The notes beneath the pieces were generated by a model. The model was not told the DNA's origin and ran no database searches. It saw nothing but the letters and a program-made list of their open reading frames with translations. From VXNE01 sp963665455 (lineage in GTDB: Bacteria > Pseudomonadota > Gammaproteobacteria > Pseudomonadales > Azotimanducaceae), in assembly GCA_963665455.1 (NCBI GenBank), contig OY762279.1, forward strand, positions 1,364,001 to 1,428,000: a stretch of DNA of 64,000 bases. The letters are read 5' to 3'. Shown one piece after another: positions 20,229-27,280 of the stretch. Each line of letters begins with the position of its first letter. Position 1 is the stretch's first letter. The position numbers and the translations under genes are program-made.

Positions 20229-20731
20229 GGATCTATCTCCTGTGGATCTGGCGCCCCGAGGGCAATGGATGCCGTGACCGGAACACCCTCGGCGTTGGTC
20301 GCCTTGATTAGGCGCAGCGCGAAATCGGGCTCGCCATCGAGCATCAAGTGCATCGTGGCGAGGTGCATGCGGCCCCGGGGGAGGGCCTCGTCCTCGGCTA
20401 GCGAGTAGTCCGCCAGGACGATGCGCGGGGCGTCGCCGCGCGCGAGGGCCTCCCGGTCGTAGTACGGCGCGCGCGGGAAGGCGTCGTGGCCCCCGCCCTC
20501 TATTCCCACGACCCGCATCGCACCGGCCCGGTCGGCGAGCTCGAACTGCCAGGCGGCGACCGGTTCCGGGGAATCGAAGTGGACCTCGACGGCGACGAAG
20601 CGGGGCGTGGAAGCGGCGTCCTGTGCGGCGACGTTCGCGACCGCCAACCATACCGCGAGGACCGCGAGCCAAGGCTTCGAGATACCGTTGCGTGCGGCGT
20701 CGGCGACCGAATGGGAACTCTGCGCCGTCAT
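20225..20731 (-). CDS. secreted cohesin-like protein
   Basis: A 168-residue exported protein: residues 20-37 (PWLAVLAVWLAVANVAAQ) form a signal peptide. The mature part reads like a cohesin-type beta-sandwich (VAVEVHFDSPEPVAAWQFEL, VVGIEGGG, RIVLADYSL, LATMHLMLDG), an assignment by pattern only. It overlaps both neighbours by 4 bp and sits between a protein with a dockerin-like calcium loop and the VIT/vWA lipoprotein, so a cohesin-dockerin contact between operon products is a reasonable but untested idea. Remote-homology modelling would be decisive. Confidence 0.6.
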   Translation of the reverse strand: MTAQSSHSVADAARNGISKPWLAVLAVWLAVANVAAQDAASTPRFVAVEVHFDSPEPVAAWQFELADRAGAMRVVGIEGGGHDAFPRAPYYDREALARGDAPRIVLADYSLAEDEALPRGRMHLATMHLMLDGEPDFALRLIKATNAEGVPVTASIALGAPDPQEIDP

Positions 20732-21117
20732 CGTTGCTCGTCCTGGTTCAGCGCGACCACGTGGAAGGCGAAGGCGTCGATCTGTGCTTGTGGCGCCCCC
20801 TCCCGCGCCAGGGCGAGGACATCCGCGATGTCGATCTGCCCGGAACCGTCGATGTCCCGGTAGACGGGCGCGCCGTCGCGCCCGGTGAGTAGGTTCGTCG
20901 TGAGGCCGACGGCGAACACCGCACAGGCCGCCGCGGCGAGCCAGGCGCCGACGTGCTGCGGACGCCTTGTCCGCGTGGTGCCAAAGTGCGCGCGGGTGGC
21001 GGCGGCCACGTTCCGGTCCGCCCGTGAGGTGATCATGCGTGGCGCCTGGTCGCGCCGTGCAAGCTCCTCGATCAGGCTATCGGGGAGCCGGTCGTCAGGG
21101 GTGTTCGTGTCGGTCAT
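20728..21117 (-). CDS. single-pass membrane protein with dockerin-like EF-hand, anti-sigma-like position
   Basis: A 129-residue protein with a roughly 55-residue basic cytoplasmic N-terminus (LIEELARRDQAPRMITSRAD), one transmembrane helix at about 57-77, and an outward C-terminus containing a calcium loop DIDGSGQIDIADVLALARE. Ligand positions are Asp88, Asp90, Ser92, Asp96 and Asp99, the pattern of one dockerin type I repeat. Its place immediately behind an ECF sigma gene (43 bp) and its topology fit an anti-sigma factor, but no zinc-binding (ZAS) motif is seen. I chose ATG 21117; ATG 21144 is possible. The stop overlaps the next start (ATGA). Confidence 0.7.
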   Translation of the reverse strand: MTDTNTPDDRLPDSLIEELARRDQAPRMITSRADRNVAAATRAHFGTTRTRRPQHVGAWLAAAACAVFAVGLTTNLLTGRDGAPVYRDIDGSGQIDIADVLALAREGAPQAQIDAFAFHVVALNQDEQR

Positions 21118-21160
21118 GTCCCGTCCTCTATCCCTATAACGCACGACGGCGGCAAAAGGT

Positions 21161-21691
21161 TCACTCGATGGAGAAATAGTCCTGAATGGCCGGTGAGGAG
21201 CGGAGCCGCTTGATCCCGAGGTGCAGCCGGGATTTCACGGTGCCGAGGGGAACGTCCAGCACGGTCGCGATCTCCTCCAGCGAAAGGCCGTCGACGAAGC
21301 GCAACGTGAGCACCTCCCTTTGGTGGCCGGGCAGGGCGGCGAGGATCTTGCCGAGGTCGTCCATCGCCGGCTCGGGCGTGACGCCGACATCTTCCGGAGA
21401 GATGTCGGGGTCGGCGGGGAACCGTATGGCCTTCCGTGTCGCATCGATCGCGAGGTTCTTGGCGATCGGATAGAGGAACGTCGTCAACCGGGCGGTCAAC
21501 GTAACCCCGTCGCCAGTCGGTGGGAACCTGCGCAGCAGTTGCAGGAAGGTCTCCTGGAGTACGTCGAGGGCGGTGTCCGCATCGGGTGCGAAGCGCAGGG
21601 CGACCCGCAGCACGTAGTCCTTGTGTCTGTGATACAGCACATCGAAGGCCGCGCCGCTGGCGGTGGGGTCGCCGAGGTTGCAGATCCGCAC
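21161..21691 (-). CDS. ECF-family RNA polymerase sigma factor
   Basis: A 176-residue sigma factor with only regions 2 and 4, as in ECF (group 4) factors. Region 2 is AFDVLYHRHKDYVLRVALRF through DVLQETFLQLLRRF; region 4 is LPGHQREVLTLRFVDGLSLE-EIATVLDVPLGTVKSRLHLG, a clear helix-turn-helix. It redirects RNA polymerase to a small regulon, often including its own operon. The GTG at 21691 is the first usable start; an in-frame stop lies about 65 bp upstream. It is the first gene of the four-gene operon that ends with the VIT/vWA protein. Confidence 0.93.
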   Translation of the reverse strand: MRICNLGDPTASGAAFDVLYHRHKDYVLRVALRFAPDADTALDVLQETFLQLLRRFPPTGDGVTLTARLTTFLYPIAKNLAIDATRKAIRFPADPDISPEDVGVTPEPAMDDLGKILAALPGHQREVLTLRFVDGLSLEEIATVLDVPLGTVKSRLHLGIKRLRSSPAIQDYFSIE

Positions 21692-21814
21692 GAGCGCTGC
21701 GTCGCTGCGCGGATCCCTGCTGGGTGTCCTGGCTATGGCCCGTTACCGTGTCGGAAGGGGGCTCTGGGCCATACTATCGTGACCGTTCGCTGCACCCGCC
21801 TGGAACAAGGTTCG

Positions 21815-23713
21815 ATGTCACCTCGATTCTCGAGTCCCTCGGGCTTCCGGGCGATGCTCATCCCGGCCTTTGTCCTAATGGTCTCTACCGGGGCCGTCTG
21901 GGCGGAGGAGCGCCCATGCACCGACCCCGAGTACCGCCACGGCATCTCCTACGTGATGCCCCTGCGCTACGGGCCGGATTTCCCCCACTTCGACTACGTC
22001 AATCCCGACGCACCCAAGGCCGGCACCATGCGCGTGGCGAAGATGGGCACCTTCGACAACTACAACGGCATCGTGGAGATCGGCCGGGTCCCCGACGGCT
22101 ACAGCGCCATGGATGGCTTCGTCTACGACCGGCTCTTGGAGGAGAGCCTGGACGAACATGCGAGCGCGTACGTGCGCCTCGCGGATGGCGTCGCGGTGGA
22201 ACAGGACCTCCGCTGGGTCGCGTTTCGCTTGCGCGAGGGCGCGCGCTGGCACGACGGTCACCCGATTACGCGGGAGGACGTGCTCTACACCTTCGACGCC
22301 ATCCGCGAACACGGCTCGGTGGAGCTACGCACGGCATTGGCCGGCCTCGACCGCATCGTCCCGTTCGGCGAACGGGAACTTTGCTTCGTCACCCGAACCG
22401 GCTTCGCACCGAACCCGATCCTGCCGTTCGTCTACGGATTCATCGGCATCCTGCCGAAACACCACTGGACGGCGCGCGACATCAGCAAGACCACGACGGT
22501 GCCGCCACCCGGCAGCGGGCCCTACCGCGTCGAGGAGGCCGTCTTCGGCCGCATCGTGACCTTCCGCCGCGTCGAGGACTACTGGGGCCGGGACCTGCCC
22601 GTCAACCGCGGCCGCTTCAACTTCGAGCGCGTGAAGTACGACTACTTTCGGGACGAGAACGCCATGCTGGAGGCCCACAAGGCGGACGTCGTGGACGTGC
22701 GCCAGGAGCTCACTGCCAAGGGCTGGGCCACGGCGTACCGGTTCCCGGCCGCGCGCCAGGGGCTATTCCGGGCGGAGCTGCGGACGGGCACGAAGGTCTC
22801 GGGCCTGTGGTGGCCCGTATTCTGGAATCTCGACAAGCAGCGCTTTCGCGACATCCGCGTGCGCGAGGCCCTGTGGCTGCTCTCGGACTTCGACTACGTC
22901 AATCGCGTCTACTTCCATGGCTTCTTCGATCCGGGGGAGAGCTTCTTCCAGAACTCCCCCATGGCGCACAGCGGCCTGCCCTCGCCACGCGAACTCGCGC
23001 TGCTCGAGCCGTGGCGCGGCCGGATTCCGGAGCGGGTGTTCACGGAGCCCTTCCGCCTGCCCCGAAGCGACGGGTACGGCCCCAACCGCGAGAACACCGC
23101 GCGCGCACTCGCGCTCTTCGACGAGGCCGGCTGGCACGTCTCCGGCGGCGCGATGGTGCACAAGGAGACCGGCGCGCCGTTCCGGATCGACTTCGTCTTC
23201 GTCCTGACGTCGAGCGGCCGCGCGATCATGCCGTTCGTCGCTCGGCTGCGACGGGTTGGCATCGCCACGACGGTGCGCGTGGTGGACGTCACGCACTGGC
23301 TCCACCGCAGCCGGAACGGGTCGTTCGACGGCACCAGCTTCAACTTCGTGCCGAGCCACATGCCCGGGCCCAGGCTCGAGGCCCGCTTCAGCAGCGCGAG
23401 CGCGGACATGGGCTATGGGACGAACTGGGGTCGGATCCGGGATCCGGCCGTGGACAGCCTGACCGAGTCCGTCAACCGCGCCCGCACCCCCGAGGATCTC
23501 TATGCCGCCACCCGGGCACTCGACCGCGTGCTGCTGTGGAACTTCTACTTCGTCGCGGGACCATCGGCGCCCGGCATGCGCCTCACCTGGTGGGACCGTT
23601 TCGGCGAGGTGGGTAGCGACGAGCTCTCCAAGGTGCCTTACGTGGATGCTTGGTGGTGGGACGAGGGGAAGGCGGCGCGGGTGCGCGCGGGGATGGCGTC
23701 GCTGGAGGACTGA
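21815..23713 (+). CDS. extracellular solute-binding protein, family 5 (peptide/YejA-like)
   Basis: A 632-residue periplasmic receptor for an ABC importer of oligopeptides or similar compounds. It has a signal peptide (MLIPAFVLMVSTGAVWAEER), and the mature protein begins HGISYVMPLRYGPDFPHFDYVNPDAPKAG, characteristic of the YejA subgroup. LREGARWHDGHPITREDVLY near residue 145 is the SBP_bac_5 core and VPPPGSGPYRVEEA near 230 the ligand-side motif. YejA-type receptors serve microcin C-like peptides or murein peptides in enterics; the ligand here is unknown. No permease or ATPase gene follows, so the rest of the importer is elsewhere. Confidence 0.92.
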   Translation: MSPRFSSPSGFRAMLIPAFVLMVSTGAVWAEERPCTDPEYRHGISYVMPLRYGPDFPHFDYVNPDAPKAGTMRVAKMGTFDNYNGIVEIGRVPDGYSAMDGFVYDRLLEESLDEHASAYVRLADGVAVEQDLRWVAFRLREGARWHDGHPITREDVLYTFDAIREHGSVELRTALAGLDRIVPFGERELCFVTRTGFAPNPILPFVYGFIGILPKHHWTARDISKTTTVPPPGSGPYRVEEAVFGRIVTFRRVEDYWGRDLPVNRGRFNFERVKYDYFRDENAMLEAHKADVVDVRQELTAKGWATAYRFPAARQGLFRAELRTGTKVSGLWWPVFWNLDKQRFRDIRVREALWLLSDFDYVNRVYFHGFFDPGESFFQNSPMAHSGLPSPRELALLEPWRGRIPERVFTEPFRLPRSDGYGPNRENTARALALFDEAGWHVSGGAMVHKETGAPFRIDFVFVLTSSGRAIMPFVARLRRVGIATTVRVVDVTHWLHRSRNGSFDGTSFNFVPSHMPGPRLEARFSSASADMGYGTNWGRIRDPAVDSLTESVNRARTPEDLYAATRALDRVLLWNFYFVAGPSAPGMRLTWWDRFGEVGSDELSKVPYVDAWWWDEGKAARVRAGMASLED

Positions 23714-23793
23714 AGGCGAGGGCGTGCGCTGGCCGGGCTGAGGCTGCACCCAAAGTTCCCGGCGTGCCACAATCGCTCTGCAGGAGACGCCGC

Positions 23794-24558
23794 GTGGAAT
23801 CGGAGATGAGTGTCGAGGACTGGGCGGAGTACGCGCTCCCAGAAGGCCCGGCCGAGGTCTTCGCGCGCGCTCATCCCGTGCTGTCCGAACTCTTCGGCGC
23901 AGGCAGCTTCAGCCTTGGCGGCGGCACCGCGCTGGCGGCCGTCTGGCAACACCGGCACAGCACGGATGTGGGCCTCTTCACGGACCATGCAACGTACGCC
24001 GAACGGTTGGCCGCCGCCGGGGGGCCGGACGCCGTGGCGGCGCGGCTGCGGGATGCCCTGCGACCGCAACGTCTGGAAATTCGGTCGGGGTTCCTAAAGC
24101 TCGCCTTGCCCGATGGCGAGCTCTCCCTAATGACGCCCCCGTCGCCGCTGCCTCCGCTGCCGCCAACCGGTCGGGTCGTGAACGCCCGCGTCCCGCTCGA
24201 ACGCCCGGCCACGATACTCGCCCGCAAGCTGCACGGGCGCATGATCTCGAACGGCGTGCTTGTGCTGCGCGACCTCTACGACCTTGCCGCTGCGGCGACG
24301 CTGGCGCGCGACGAGTTGCGCGCGGCGCTCGACTCCCTATCGACGGACGACAAGCGAATGCTCGCGGACGAGCTGTCGAGCCTCCCCGCGGATTGGGCGG
24401 CCACCCCCCGCAAGAGCGGTCGTCCTGTGATAGGAGCGGTCCTGCCGCCGGCGCTGGCGGCGGCACCGTCGAGTGCGGTCCTGATCGTACGGCGGCTCGT
24501 CGCGGGAGACGCTTCGCCGGACCACCGCGGGTCGTCGCCCCACCCGTTGGAGCCATAG
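23794..24558 (+). CDS. AbiEii/AbiGii-like nucleotidyltransferase with altered catalytic motif
   Basis: A 254-residue protein of the AbiEii/DUF1814 nucleotidyltransferase type. It has the family entry LGGGTALAAVWQHRHSTDVG near residues 41-60 and the downstream KLHGRMISNGVLVLRDLYDL, where the Lys and the RDxYDL motif are diagnostic. The usual D-x-D metal pair after the Arg reads Asp58-Val-Gly60, so the second acidic ligand is missing, and activity is doubtful unless another residue substitutes. GTG 23794 is preceded by AGGAG at 7 bp; ATG 23806 is the alternative. The next gene starts 2 bp after its stop, so the two form a pair that looks like a toxin-antitoxin or defence unit. Confidence 0.7.
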   Translation: MESEMSVEDWAEYALPEGPAEVFARAHPVLSELFGAGSFSLGGGTALAAVWQHRHSTDVGLFTDHATYAERLAAAGGPDAVAARLRDALRPQRLEIRSGFLKLALPDGELSLMTPPSPLPPLPPTGRVVNARVPLERPATILARKLHGRMISNGVLVLRDLYDLAAAATLARDELRAALDSLSTDDKRMLADELSSLPADWAATPRKSGRPVIGAVLPPALAAAPSSAVLIVRRLVAGDASPDHRGSSPHPLEP

Positions 24559-24560
24559 CG

Positions 24561-25166
24561 ATGTCCACCGAAGTCGAAGCCGTGCGCCGCGCCTACTTCC
24601 ACCCGCCACCGGAGGGACCATTCCGCGATATCCCCACGCACGAGGAGCAACTTGCGGAAGGCGAGCGGAGGCTCTTCCGATTGTGCATCGACGCGGGCGG
24701 CGACCCCGTCGCGGAGGGCCTGGGCGAACATGGGGCGCTGATCGGCGGCCCGGAACGGCCGATGCGCCTGCTGACGGGCTCGCGACCGCTGGAGGACTAC
24801 GCGCGGCCGCGACTCGCGCCCGCCGCCTGGTTCAACAACCCGCAGGGGCGGGCGAAGTCGGGACGGCGCGACCCGGACCACCAGCGGATGCGCGCTGCGA
24901 TCGCGTCGCACATGGCCGGTACGCCCGCGGAGAGCCGCCCCACGCCGGCCCAGCTTTACCAGTCCTTTGTCACCGAGCGCCCTGACGAGATGCAGCGTTT
25001 CTGGCTGCACGCGGTGATCTCCTGCGCTTCCATCCGGGAGCTGCGGGAGATGATGTTCCACGAGGGTCTGTCGCGACACGACCTCGTTCGCGCCATCCAC
25101 TCCGCGGGTGCCGTCCGGCATGGCTTGGCTCGGTGGTTGAACCAGTTCGCGTCACGGCCGCCATGA
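24561..25166 (+). CDS. unknown protein paired with AbiEii-like nucleotidyltransferase
   Basis: A 201-residue protein that I do not recognise. It is hydrophilic with no signal peptide or membrane segment, rich in Arg, Pro and Glu. The first half has MSTEVEAVRRAYFHPPPEGP and the second half helical stretches such as TPAQLYQSFVTERPDEMQRF and SIRELREMMFHEGLSRHDLV. The start is 2 bp behind the nucleotidyltransferase stop, and the pair is isolated between a solute-binding protein gene and VapBC, so its function is most likely linked to that enzyme. It is not an AbiEi antitoxin: no winged-helix motif can be seen. Confidence 0.7.
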   Translation: MSTEVEAVRRAYFHPPPEGPFRDIPTHEEQLAEGERRLFRLCIDAGGDPVAEGLGEHGALIGGPERPMRLLTGSRPLEDYARPRLAPAAWFNNPQGRAKSGRRDPDHQRMRAAIASHMAGTPAESRPTPAQLYQSFVTERPDEMQRFWLHAVISCASIRELREMMFHEGLSRHDLVRAIHSAGAVRHGLARWLNQFASRPP

Positions 25167-25187
25167 AGTGGACGGCGGTGAGAGCGT

Positions 25188-25286
25188 TCAGCGTGGCCCG
25201 AAGTCCTTGTAGTGGAAGCGCTGCCGCCCGATCGGGTCGAAGGACCGGCGATACGCCTTGTAGGCCGTCGGGTTGTTGGTGGCGAT
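25188..25286 (-). pseudogene. possible 3' fragment of an unidentified gene
   Basis: On the minus strand a short in-frame stretch reads VAIATNNPTAYKAYRRSFDP followed by IGRQRFHYKDFGPR and a stop at 25188. Its composition is unlike the Pro/Arg-rich antisense frames around it, so it may be the tail of a gene whose 5' part was replaced by vapC. It has no own start or ribosome site. The family is unknown to me, and the call is weak. Confidence 0.22.
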
Positions 25287-25288
25287 GG

Positions 25289-25675
25289 CTACCGGATGCA
25301 GACGATCTCGACGTCGAGGTCCAGCGTGCTCCAGGCGCGGTCCGAGGTAAGCGCGGGAAGGCCTTGGAGACGCGCGGTTGCCAGACACGCCCGGTCGCCC
25401 AAACCTAGGCCGTGGCGGCGTGTGGCGGGCCGGTAACGTCCGGTCTGGAGCGCGCACTGGAGGTCAAAGGGGAGGATCTCCACCCGGAGTTCGTCGAAGG
25501 TCAGGGCGATTTCCGTTTCGAGCCACCCATCCTCATTCAGGCGCGCGGCGACCTCGGCGGCGTTTACGGCCGAGGTCGCCGCACCCGTCCGCAGGGCCCG
25601 CGCAACCACGTCGGAGCCGGGTTCGACAAAGACGACGGCCAGGATGGCCGACGCGTCGAGGACGCAGGACGCCAT
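25289..25675 (-). CDS. vapC: VapC-type PIN-domain ribonuclease toxin
   Basis: A 128-residue PIN-domain RNase. The acidic metal-binding residues are visible: VLDASAILAVVF (Asp7), NAAEVAARL (Glu), GLGDRACLATA and LTSDRAW. VapC toxins cleave tRNA or rRNA when not held by the antitoxin. The gene begins one base after the stop of the AbrB-type antitoxin gene, the normal antitoxin-toxin order. It runs convergently toward the AbiEii-like pair. Confidence 0.9.
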   Translation of the reverse strand: MASCVLDASAILAVVFVEPGSDVVARALRTGAATSAVNAAEVAARLNEDGWLETEIALTFDELRVEILPFDLQCALQTGRYRPATRRHGLGLGDRACLATARLQGLPALTSDRAWSTLDLDVEIVCIR

Positions 25676-25676
25676 T

Positions 25677-25958
25677 TCAGTCGCGTGCTGCCTCGGCGCG
25701 GCGCTCGGCGAGGAACGCGTCGACTACGCTCCCCTCGCCCCGGCGGCGGCGGGCGATGGCCCGCACTCGGGCGAGCCCGGCGTCGAGGGTTCGAAGCCTG
25801 ATCCCCTCGTCATCGAGGGATACCGTCAGTTCTTCCCCATCTCGAATCTCGAGTGCCCTGCGCATGTCCACCGGGACGACGATCCGCCCGGCCCCGTCTA
25901 TGCGTACACGTTGCGAGAGCACACCGGCCGTCGCCTCTTTGCCACGAAGGTCTGTCAT
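25677..25958 (-). CDS. vapB: VapB-type antitoxin with AbrB/SpoVT DNA-binding domain
   Basis: A 93-residue antitoxin. The swapped-hairpin AbrB domain is seen in VRIDGAGRIVVPVDMRRALE followed by IRDGEELTVSLDDEGIRLRT at residues 17-56. The C-terminal helix (VVDAFLAERRAEAARD) would wrap the toxin. The stop codon is one base before vapC. An inverted repeat at 25975-26002 just upstream is the probable site of autoregulation. Confidence 0.88.
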   Translation of the reverse strand: MTDLRGKEATAGVLSQRVRIDGAGRIVVPVDMRRALEIRDGEELTVSLDDEGIRLRTLDAGLARVRAIARRRRGEGSVVDAFLAERRAEAARD

Positions 25959-25974
25959 GCCGTTTGTCAGTATA

Positions 25975-26002
25975 TATGGTACGTAGACCGAGATATACCA
26001 TA
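25975..26002. promoter_or_regulatory. inverted repeat upstream of vapBC, probable operator
   Basis: Perfect 7-bp arms TATGGTA (25975-25981) and TACCATA (25996-26002), with centres two helical turns apart (21 bp), lie 17-44 bp upstream of the vapB start. The site is AT-rich in a GC-rich genome, as expected for the site where VapB or the VapBC complex represses its own promoter. No experiment supports it. Confidence 0.55.
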
Positions 26003-26118
26003 AGGTGGTCCATCATGCCACGTAGAGCGGCAGGCAACCCTGACGCCCCTAGATTGACCGGGCGGGCGCCGTTGGCGCCGTCAGCCACGATCAGGCAAGC
26101 AGCGCGAACCGCTACGTC

Positions 26119-26406
26119 ATGGAGCGCGTCCTGACCCCCTCCAAGCTAAACGCGTACCCCTACGCCTGGGGGTTCGCACTGGTCGTCTTCGGTGTCGTGC
26201 TGCTGCTGCGCGCCTATCTCGTGATTCGTGCGGAGTACGTCCCGTCGATCTTCGGCGCATTGCTGGCGGTGGCGGGGCTCGGGTACGTCGTTAGCGAGTT
26301 GGGGCGGCTTGTTGCGCCGGGCGTGAACCTCGACTTCCTGATACTCGCCGGCTTCGCCGAGCCGGTCTTCATGGTCTGGCTGCTCGTCAAGGGCAGGCGG
26401 CTGTAA
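26119..26406 (+). pseudogene. C-terminal fragment of a DUF4386-like membrane protein
   Basis: A 95-residue frame with three hydrophobic segments. The stretch LRAYLVIRAEYVPSIFGALL-AVAGLGYVVSEL matches my memory of the C-terminal third of DUF4386 proteins, which are normally about 220-240 residues with six helices. The N-terminal helices are missing: the preceding 115 bp contain only the vapBC promoter and no matching frame. It is probably a remnant, although a start codon exists at 26119. An IS5-like MITE lies 16 bp downstream. Confidence 0.5.
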
Positions 26407-26421
26407 TCCGGGTCTACGGAG

Positions 26422-26580
26422 CTAGGGAAGGTCTGAACAAGACCTTCCCTAGTGCGGCACAGGGATGTTGCCGCCAGATTCGATGGCGTAAGCCATTGAA
26501 TCTGTGGAGCAAGCCGAAACCGCGCTTTTGGCTTGCGACCTGAACAAGTCCATGGACGGACTTGTTCAGAGGTTCCCTAG
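26422..26580. mobile_element. 159-bp MITE with IS5-like ends and CTAG target duplication
   Basis: The element begins CTAGGGAAGGTCTGAACAAG (26422-26441) and ends, read in reverse complement, CTAGGGAACCTCTGAACAAG (26580-26561): 18 of 20 positions agree. The outer CTAG is present on both sides and fits the 4-bp YTAR-type duplication of IS5-family insertions. Inside are three hairpins: 12-bp arms at 26422-26433/26441-26452, 11-bp arms with one mismatch at 26477-26487/26492-26502, and 12-bp arms at 26540-26551/26558-26569. It is too short to encode a transposase. The right CTAG supplies the stop codon of the reductase gene next to it. Confidence 0.75.
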
Positions 26581-27194
26581 CCGCACAACCCGACGACGTG
26601 CCGAAGATGGGCGGATTGCCGCGCCGCTCCCAAGAGAAAGCAAGCCACTGCGGCCCGCGAGATGGAGCCACCGGGCGCCGGCGATGCGTCGACGGCGTGG
26701 CGATAGCTGGTGGCGGGGTCGTTGGTGAGGAAGCCCATTCGGGCGATGGTCCAGTCGAGGCTGGAGGAGCGGATCCGTTCTTCCATGCGACCCGCTTCCT
26801 CGACAATGTTCGAAGTGAGCCGGCGCAGGACGCGGTGGAGCAGCCGGTTGCTCGGGAACAGAAGCGCGGAGGAGGTCACCAAGAGCCGGTCGACGTCGCT
26901 TCGCTCCATGGCCGCGATGATCGAGGTTGCGGAATCGGAATAGATGGCGGAGGCGGCCTTGGTTGGCAGACGGGGACCCAGAACGGAGATCACCACGTCC
27001 CGACCGGGCAGAAGCGCCTCCAGGACCCCTGGGTCGCACACGTCCCCGACGTGGATGTCCAAACGTTCGTGGCTGACGTCGTCAAGCTTCCCCTCGGTGC
27101 GCACCAACGCGGTGACCGTGTCGCCAGCGCGCAACGCGCGCTCGAGGACCTCTCGCCCCGTCCTCCCATTGGCCCCGAGCAGAAGAACGTTCAC
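26577..27194 (-). CDS. NAD(P)-binding atypical SDR / flavin-reductase-like protein
   Basis: A 205-residue Rossmann-fold protein. It opens VNVLLLGANGRTGREVLERA with the GxxGxxG nucleotide motif and continues VTALVRTEGKL, then DVCDPGVLEALLPGRDVVIS and the catalytic-side LLVTSSALLF, as in NmrA/BVR-B-type atypical SDRs. I chose GTG 27194, which has GGGGA 8 bp upstream; ATG 27275 is also possible. The last codon and TAG stop coincide with the CTAG end of a MITE, so the element inserted at the stop codon without altering the protein. It is the last gene of the operon from 31455. Confidence 0.8.
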   Translation of the reverse strand: MNVLLLGANGRTGREVLERALRAGDTVTALVRTEGKLDDVSHERLDIHVGDVCDPGVLEALLPGRDVVISVLGPRLPTKAASAIYSDSATSIIAAMERSDVDRLLVTSSALLFPSNRLLHRVLRRLTSNIVEEAGRMEERIRSSSLDWTIARMGFLTNDPATSYRHAVDASPAPGGSISRAAVACFLLGAARQSAHLRHVVGLCG

Positions 27195-27280
27195 GGCCGT
27201 GGTCCCCGAGAGCCTCGCTTCAAGCGGTCCCCCAATCCTTCCACCGCACCGGATCGGCCCACTTCTGCCCGACATCCGGA

